Made by a program: the position numbers and the translations under genes
Shown here: piece after piece, positions 57,333 through 64,000 of the stretch
Layout: each line of letters opens with the position of its first letter
Numbering within the stretch: the stretch's first letter is position 1
Origin: Buxus sempervirens
Lineage: Eukaryota > Streptophyta > Magnoliopsida > Buxales > Buxaceae
Direction: 5' to 3'
Assembly: GCA_947561395.2 (NCBI GenBank)
Contig: OX387185.1
Coordinates: forward strand, 31,724,213-31,788,212
DNA length: 64,000 bases
Notes under the pieces: model-generated
Database searches by the model: none
What the model was told of the DNA's origin: nothing
The model's input: the letters and a program-made list of their open reading frames with translations, nothing else

Positions 57333-57403
57333 GTCTGGCCTTTTCCACAACCTCAAATTGCAAGGGCTCCTAGGAGTTATTTTGGTACCTGTTTGCAAAG
57401 GCT
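57333..57403 (-). other. Host Ogre leader just upstream of gag, with a 20-bp duplication
   Basis: GGCTCCTAGGAGTTATTTTG occurs twice, at about 57365-57384 and 57399-57418. The first copy lies in leader sequence that aligns with 42100-42165 upstream of gag in the full-length element; the second abuts foreign sequence. Confidence 0.65.
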
Positions 57404-57568
57404 CCTAGGAGTTATTTTGTGAGCTTACTTGAAAGCTTCAAGAAGAAGGAGAAGAAGAGAAGGAGAGGAGAGCTTGAAGAGAAGTTGTGCTTCTCTATTA
57501 AACAAGTAAGTAGCAAACCCTTCAAAACAAAATGTATTACAAAATTCGTATTCTCTCTCTAGGGTTTG
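57404..57568 (+). repeat. Fragment homologous to the leader of the 504-4934 LTR
   Basis: The stretch closely matches about 2560-2710: TGAGCTTACTTGAA, a GAAGAA-rich tract, GAAGTTGTGCTTCTC, AAGTAAGTAGCAAACCC, then CTAGGGTTTG. It has no TG/CA ends and no TSD, so it looks like filler DNA copied during break repair rather than an insertion of its own. Confidence 0.7.
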
Positions 57569-57833
57569 AAAAAGAACTTGGATTACTGATTTGTTTTAGT
57601 CTCTTGGGGTGACAAGGGAAGAGAACCTGGATTACTGATCTGTTTTAGTCGCTTGGGGGTGACAAGGGAAAAGAACCTAAATTTCCTGATTTGTTTTAGT
57701 CGCTTGGGGTGACAAGGGAAGAGAACCTGGATTACTTGATCTGTTTTAGTAGCTTGGGGTGACAATGGAAGAGAACTTGGATTATAAGGGGTTTACTTGA
57801 GCTTAGTACCACGGGGTTGGACCGCGTCGGGTC
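57569..57833 (-). repeat. Four tandem units and leader of the host Ogre 5' UTR
   Basis: Units of about 50 bp (plus strand: GAACCTGGATTACTGATC, TGTTTTAGTCGCTTGGGG, TGACAAGGGAA) are the reverse complement of the 41228-41990 family. The following 57780-57833 matches 41160-41225 (CCCTACATTGGTCCAACCC region). The element is cut at 57833 by the next insertion, and its 5' part lies beyond the window. Confidence 0.82.
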
Positions 57834-60242
57834 TGTAAGCACCTCATTTTTGCGCTCCCAGAAAAACAAAAAATGCAAACCCTGGACAGGAAGTCAAACC
57901 ATAAGGGGTGAAAAGTTGACTTTTTGATCAAGTGAAAATTGGCCCCCTCGCTTTATACCATTGGATAGAGAATCTCGACACGGTTTCAACGCAACTGAGT
58001 TTGCAGGAATCGGGGTCCGGATAAGGGTTCTGCGGGCGGTCAAACCTGAGCAGAGCCAAAAGTTGACTTTCTGCTAAAATCCGATCCGGAGGCCTACCCC
58101 TAGGTCATTGGATAGAGAATCTCGACACGGTTCCAACGCAACTGAGTTTGCAGGAATCAGGGTCCGGATGAAGGTTCTGCGGGCGGTCAAACTTGAGCAG
58201 AGCCAAAAGTTGACTTTCTGCTAAAATCCGATCCAGAGGCCTACCCCTAGGTCATTCGATATAGAATCTCGACACGATTCCAACGCAACTGAGTTTGCAG
58301 GAATCGGGGTCCGGATGAAGGTTCTGCGGGCGGTCAAACTTAAGGAAAAGCCGAGAGTTGACTTTTCCTCGAATTCCGTGCCAAGTACCTTGCTTTATAT
58401 CATTGGATAGAGAATCTCGACACGGTTTCAACGCAACTGAGTTTGCAGGAATCGGGGTCCGGATGAAGGTTCTGCGGGCAGTCAAACTTGAGTAGAGCCA
58501 AAAGTTGACTTTCTGCTAAAATCCGATCCGGAGGCCTACCCCTAGGTCATGGGATGGAGGGCTCCGATACGATTCTAATGAAACTAAGTTTGCCCAGATC
58601 GGAGCCCGGATGAAGAAAATATGAGCTGATGAAATTTCCGAGCAGCAAAACCGGCAATCTGCGCACATGGCAAAAGCTGCACACGTGGCGAGTTGCGCAG
58701 GAAAATATCTTGGGGATCAAATCCGTAAATATCCGAATATTCGAAATATCCCAGGGACTAAATCTGTAAAAATCCGAGAATATTGGATTTTACCAAAAAT
58801 TGTCAGGGACTAAATCTGAATTTTAAAGATTTTTTCGACCGGCGAGCGGCGGCATTTAATGAATTGTCATCATTATGCCGCTCGCGCGGACGTGGAGAGC
58901 GGGCTTGCGCCCACCTTGAGCTGGGCGCCAAGGTGAGCGGCACCCCTTTCCCTTGCATATAAAACCCGCGCGAGGATTCATTCGGGAAGGGTCGGGATTT
59001 TTTTTTTCTGGAGGTTGGAGGATTTTCAGGTTGGCTTTTTTGATTGGCTCCCTTTGCTGTTCTCAAGTCTTCTTCCCCATCTGTTTTGGTCCGGACCCTT
59101 CTCTCCTCAGCCCTCCTTGCCCCCATTACCTCCTTGGACCATCCGAAGTTATTCTCACCCCTCCTCCCTCCTATCTTCTCCATCTTCACTCAAGCAAGAA
59201 GAAGTTTGGCTGCTGTTGGTGGAGCAAAGGAGCTTTCCAGCTGCCGTAGGAGCTCCAGGGGAAGTCTACGTACCTCAAGAGAGTCTCAAGCACACCAGGT
59301 ATCACTCCTTGAGACTTTCTTGTTCACATATATAAAAATGGATAGACGTTGCCATGTTTAGAAAGTTAAGTTTCTCCCCTGCTTAGATTTACTGTCTTAG
59401 TAGTTCGCATGTGCTAATGTCCCATTTCTATGAGCATGGAAGACTCTCAAGTTAAGAGAGACTGCGTGTGCAACTTCGTGAGAGAATGAGAGTCACGTTC
59501 ACACTCATTTGGGGTCCTCCACCCTGCTATTTTGGGGTTGTTCTTTGATTATTTTCAAGGGAGTGTGTTCCCTCTTGATTAAATCCCTTGTATCCCCAAG
59601 TAAACCCCCTCTCCTTCCCCTTCTCTAAATGTTTTTTTATTGTTTGTTTGAGCATGAGGTTTGTGATCAGATTTTGCCGGAGGTTTCGGGTGAGGCATGC
59701 TAGACTTTCTTTGCATGGCTTTTCTGCACGTACAGTTGTAGTTGTGCTTATGCATGAGGCCTTTTTGATATAGTGTCGTGCATGCTAGGGTCTTTTGAGC
59801 ATTTATCCCCTGCTGTCCTCATATATTTGATCGACTTCTTTTGCATGCAAGCTACCGTTTTCTAATCGCAAAAGACAGTCTCTGCGACCATGCTTAAGGT
59901 GTACGAGTATTTTTAGCATGAATTGTGTTCTTTGGTGATGACAGGCCAGTTGCTATTTGTTGTGTTCCTTTTCTTTCTGAGTGACAGCATGCTGCTCATT
60001 TAACCACTGTCATTTAGTGTCTTCCCTCTTTGTGTAGCTGCTGCCATGGCTGGTGGCAGGTTTTTTCTTTCGAACTTATATCCTCCCAGCTCGGACCGCT
60101 AGCGTGCTTTGATTTGTATTTAGATTAGTTTCAATGTGGGTTTAAAGGTCTTCTGGAGAGTGGTGGGAGCACTGGGAAGTGTTACAGAGCCCAAAATCAG
60201 CTCAGAAATGGAGTTTGGAGAGAAAAAACAGAGAGTCAGGGT

Positions 60243-60592
60243 CTGCGCTGAGCTCACGCTCACCTCGCGCTGAGCTCGCGCTCACCTAGCTTGGGTCCGC
60301 TCACCTCGCGCTCACCTCATGCTCACCTAAAATTGGATGCGCTCACCTCGCGCTCACCTCGTGCTCACCTAAATTTGGATGCGCTCATCTCGCGCTCACC
60401 TCGCGCTCACCTCGTGCTCACCTAAATTTGGATGCGCTCATCTCGCGCTCACCTCATGCTCACCTAAATTTGGATGCGCTCATCTCGCGCTCACCTCATG
60501 CTCACCTAAATTTGGATGCGCTCACCTCGCGCTCACCTCATGCTCACCTAAAATTGGATGCGCTCACCTCGGTTTTTGGGTGCGCCCACTTC
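60243..60592 (+). repeat. GCGCTCACCTC tandem array in the second Ogre LTR
   Basis: Units of about 50 bp combine GCGCTCACCTC, ATGCTCACCTAAA and TTTGGATGC. Shorter relatives of the same word occur at the same place in the full-length Ogre LTRs (36140-36400 and 53460-53660). Confidence 0.88.
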
Positions 60593-60602
60593 ACATTTAC
60601 CT

Positions 60603-61185
60603 TAAAAAATCCCGAAAATGCCCTTTACCCTTAAATGAAATCCCGAAAATGCCCTTTACCTTAAATAAAATCCCGAAAAATGCCCTTTACCCTGAAAAGT
60701 CCCGAAAATGCCCTTTACCTTAAATAAAATCCCGAAAATGCCCTTTACCCTGAAAAATCCCGAAAATGCCCTTTACCCTTAAAAAATCCCGAAAATGCCC
60801 TTTGCCTTAAATAAAATCCCGAAAATGCCCTTTACCCTGAAAAATCCCGAAAATGCCCTTTACCCTGAAAAATCCCGAAAATGCCCTTTACCTTAAATAA
60901 AATCCCGAAAATGCCCTTTACCCTAAAAAATCCCGAAAATGCCCTTTACCCTTAAAAAAATCCAGAAAATGCCCTTTACCCTGAAAAATCCCGAAAATGC
61001 CCTTTACCTTAAATATAATCCCGAAAATGCCCTTTATCCTGAAAAATCCCGAAAATGCCCCTTTACCCTGAAAAATCCCGAAAATGCCCTTTACCCTTAA
61101 AAAAAATCCCGAAAATGCCCTTTACCCTGAAAAATCCCGAAAATGCCCTTTACCCTGAAAAATCCCGAAAATGCCCTTTACCTTG
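60603..61185 (+). repeat. AAAATCCCGAAAATGCCCTT tandem array in the second Ogre LTR
   Basis: About 20 copies of a 26-31 bp unit read TCCCGAAAATGCCCTTTACC followed by CTGAAAAA or TTAAATAAAA. Copies are very alike, so the expansion is recent. No counterpart is seen in the other Ogre LTRs here. Confidence 0.92.
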
Positions 61186-62238
61186 ATAAATGCCTCCCCT
61201 TTGACCCAGTATAATGAGCCAGTCTCTCCTTGATAAATATCAATTTTGATCTGTTTCTGTGACGTATATTCTGTAACGTTTGCTAGACATAGGTGGCATT
61301 CCTGAATCAAGCCAAATGAGCCAAAAAGGGTTTCTGGGTCAGCCGGAAACCCGACATGGGACTTGGACTCCCGGTCCAACTTGACTTCTAGTGGGCCTTC
61401 CAACGGGGCCCACCAAGCCCAATAAACACCAAAGCATGCCATTAAAATAACTTAAGTAAAATGAACAATTTGAACCGGGCGGGCCAAACCCAATGCGGCC
61501 CACCCGAGCCTTGTTATGTGAAATTGATGCATGAATTGCGTGGTTTGGCCGAGACCAAGGGCAAGGGCCTACCGGGCCCGCCAAAGCCCACCAACCGAAC
61601 CAAGGAAGGGTGCAAACCCTAACTTTCGGTAACTTGGGCTTACAAGCCCAGATTTGGACTACGGGCCCCAAGCCCAGTGTCCAAATCACTTTGGCAAAAT
61701 TAAAAAGATAAATCCGATAAAAAATACTTGGACACCATGTGGGCCTACCTTAGGGGCCCACAAACCGGTCCGGCCCACTTGTGCATGAAAAACACTTAAT
61801 CTTCAAATCTGAACTTAAAGTAAAATCAATTGCACTAACCAAAGCCCAAAGGACCTCTCAGGCTAGACTGAGGTCCACAAGGGTACACGGGCTTGACTAA
61901 GCCCACCAAGGATACCGTGGGCCTTCCAACGGGGCCCACCCAACCAGACTCAGATCACCTAAGTAATCAAGATAAAAGCAACTAAAGGGACCCACACTAC
62001 TCAGGTGGTCCCGCAAGACTTAACCAAATTGCATATCGGATTAGGAATCAGGTGAGACCAATGTAAGCTGACTCAAACCAGGGAACCCACGGGACCCGTC
62101 ATCCGACGGGGTGGACCGGGGTGTCTACGGACTTCCCCGAACCACAACCGAGAACAGACTTAGAATCTCAAGCCGCAGACCAAAAAGCCCTAATAGGCAA
62201 GATTAGGCACCCAGGTGTCCGCCTGCACCCCATCAGCC

Positions 62239-62256
62239 TGGCGACTTTGCTGGGGA
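62239..62256 (+). promoter_or_regulatory. Primer binding site of the second Ogre (variant)
   Basis: TGGCGACTTTGCTGGGGA differs from the full-length element at three positions in the middle, keeping the first eight bases complementary to the tRNA end. Confidence 0.75.
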
Positions 62257-63783
62257 GAAGTACTTTTCAGCCCAGTAGGACCCTAGTTAGATGAGTCGGC
62301 ATAAGAGAGATTTAGTTGATATTTAGGGTTTTTACTACCTTGTTTAGTAAGATACAGAACGCGCGTAATTACACGTTCTGGGGAGTCCTGTCAAAGGGAC
62401 GCGATAATTGCCTAAGGCAAGTGGGATTTAAGCGGTCCCTTGTGATCCCCCACTTACCTGAGGACTCTCCCGGAATCTCGTATTGCGTGCTAATTCTGCA
62501 CCTTACTATACGAGACAGTAACAATCCCTTTACCAACAAAATCTAGACAAAACTCACCTGTGTAGACACAGCACGCAACCCAACTGCACACACGGGCACA
62601 CCACCACACCGTGGATGGATTTTTATTTCCATTCTTGTGAGATAAACTGCGTGGGGTGACACGCACGAGGGAGGCTGCGTGAATGATCCGACCCTTGGTA
62701 GATGAGTGAAATCGGATATTGCTACTTCTTTACCAAACCTAGACCTCTCTAGCAGCCTACCCTTCTGATTCCTATGAACTGATCTTTGGGATGGTATTAG
62801 CACCTACGCTCCCGTGGCTTGCCGGGGAAAGCAGGGTAAACCCATCCCCCCAGTTTTCTGGAGTCCATTAGCACCACTGGTTTCTTGCCGTGGCACGCGA
62901 GGATCCAGTACTGGTCCAGACCCTTGTAGGCTTATGTCTCGGGCTGGGTATCCTTCCCCACCTAACGTTTCTGAGTAAACTATACGTTGAGCATGCGAGG
63001 GTGAGAATGTTGTGAATGATGAATATAAGAGGAGTAAAACCAACAATAAAACCCAGAGTCCATTAGGGGCAGCAACCCCCGCTTTTTGCATCAAATTGAG
63101 AGAACCTTAGATAATGGGCTACCTCAGCACTAATTTAGGAAGCCAACCTAACTTTGATCAGGGGAACCACCCCAGATCCATGCATTGAGTCCCGAGAGCC
63201 GTGGGCCTTGACCCATTAAGTCTTCGAGGAGCACTCTGAGTCCAGATTGGTCTTTTAGAGCAGACGAGAGCCGGCCAGATCAGACAATCAGACAAAAGCA
63301 GGCCAGATCAGAGAAAAGGCAGAAAGCCCTAGATTTAGGAGTTTTAGCTCACCCGCCTTGGAAGCAACTTGTATCCTTCTTTGGGGCTCCCGATAGTCCT
63401 AAAGATGAATTCTTTGCAGCTTTTGTAAATATCTTGTAAACCTTCGCCCTCGATGGCAAGTTGTAATTTTTGTTGTGGTACGACGCCAAAAGCAGATGAA
63501 AGACAGAAAGACCAGTCAGGACTTGGACGTGCTTCCTTACACAAGTATGTCTAGGAGTCGTGCCTTGATAGGCACCAACCATTTTTTAGGATTGTACACA
63601 CACTTTTGGGTGTTTTTTAGGGTTGTTTAATAACATAGATTTGCTATACGGTAATAGGATTTGAGTTCATTTTGCTTATGTACATGCACATTTATACATT
63701 AAGTGCATGCACTTCGAGATCATTTGCACAAATGTTTTTTGGCCAAACCGCTTTCAAAAGTGCACAAAAGAATTTCCTAAACC
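62257..63783 (+). other. 5' UTR of the second Ogre
   Basis: Matches 37510-38840 almost throughout up to about 63580, then diverges. No ORF1 start is seen where the full-length element has it, about 1.5 kb after the PBS. Confidence 0.75.
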
Positions 63784-64000
63784 AAAGTCGCCTCTGGGCG
63801 TACATCAAATCGCCTTCAGGCATACATCAAATCGCCTTCGGGTGTACATTAAATCGCCTTCGGGCATACATTAAATTGCCTTCGGGCGTACATTAAATCG
63901 CCTTCGAGCGTACATCAAGCCGCCTTTCGGGGCGCACATCAATGCTGCTTTTTCAAAGCACACAATAAAACGGCCTCCGGGCCTACATTGAATTGTCTTT
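63784..64000 (+). repeat. Tandem 22-26 bp hairpin units with UUCG-type loops
   Basis: About nine units read (T/C)CGCCTTCGGGCG, TACATCAAA and close variants. Each can form CGCC-UUCG-GGCG or a relative; one is GGCC-TCCG-GGCC and another CGCC-TCTG-GGCG. The array continues to the window edge. Confidence 0.85.

Larger units (their letters stand above)
57834..62236 (+). repeat. 5' LTR of the second Ogre, 3' end deleted
   Basis: Contains five U3 units (57955-58610), CACATGGC and CACGTGGC boxes (about 58665-58690), the GCGGCATT hairpin, TATAAAA (58958-58964), a CAG|GTATCA donor-like site (59299), two tandem arrays and the GTGGGCC hairpins. It stops at CCCCATCAG, before the second arm of the U5 hairpin, and joins CCTGGCGACT. 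Confidence 0.9.
57834..64000 (+). mobile_element. Second Ogre element, 5' part only (continues past the window)
   Basis: The LTR starts TGTAAGCACCTC at 57834. A PBS lies at 62239, then a 5' UTR matching the full-length element. It interrupts the host Ogre 5' UTR. The 5-bp flank on the left is GGGTC; the right end is outside the window. Compared with the full-length copy the LTR is longer (4.4 kb) because of two tandem arrays, and 50 bp at the LTR/PBS junction are missing. Confidence 0.92.

Noticed and set aside
60603-61185. CRISPR-like look of regular short repeats
   Set aside because: Spacers are as repetitive as the repeats, no cas genes are present and the context is a plant retrotransposon.

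Overview
This window is plant nuclear DNA made almost entirely of long terminal repeat (LTR) retrotransposons nested inside one another. I see no ordinary host gene, tRNA, rRNA or CRISPR array. A seed plant is indicated by Ty3/gypsy Tat-clade (Ogre-type) proteins with two RNase H domains, an extra ORF upstream of gag, a primer binding site matching plant tRNA-Arg, and LTRs of 2.3-4.4 kb. The species cannot be named from this evidence.

The backbone is one old, decayed Ogre-type element on the minus strand. Reading from its 5' side, it holds 5' UTR repeats (57833-57569), gag (57332-56239), gag C-terminus and start of protease (30992-29504), protease, G-patch, linker and start of reverse transcriptase (27028-24540), reverse transcriptase and RNase H (16199-14611), integrase (11029-9729), 3' UTR (9728-7663) and a truncated 3' LTR (7662 to about 6140). 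Five separate insertions cut it, and several of these are cut again. Seven insertions carry matching 5-bp target-site duplications (TSDs) at both ends: solo LTRs 11030-14610 (GATAG), 16200-24539 (CTTCG), 16419-18678 (TTGTG), 19263-22926 (CGCTC), 27029-29503 (GGTGC) and 30993-33349 (CTATT), and the full-length Ogre 34134-54711 (ACGGG). An eighth, 504-4934 (CGGTT), sits in unassigned sequence to the left. LTR 33362-56239 is split by the full-length Ogre and has lost its far end.

The full-length element (20.6 kb) has nearly identical LTRs, a PBS, a polypurine tract, ORF1, gag-protease, the second RNase H and integrase. Its reverse transcriptase has been deleted, and ORF1, gag and the RNase H/integrase junction carry small lesions. 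A second plus-strand Ogre starts at 57834 and runs off the window.

The most interesting signals are non-coding. They are arrays of short RNA-type hairpins with UNCG tetraloops and pairing-preserving changes in two different Ogre leaders; a U5 hairpin followed by a second PBS-like decamer in every complete Ogre-type LTR end; repeated tRNA-Arg 3'-end-like motifs in the 3' UTR, complementary to the PBS; and palindrome families that differ between LTR families but recur at the same places around the promoter. Together they suggest an elaborate cis-acting RNA layer for priming, packaging or genome circularisation. That is inference, not shown.
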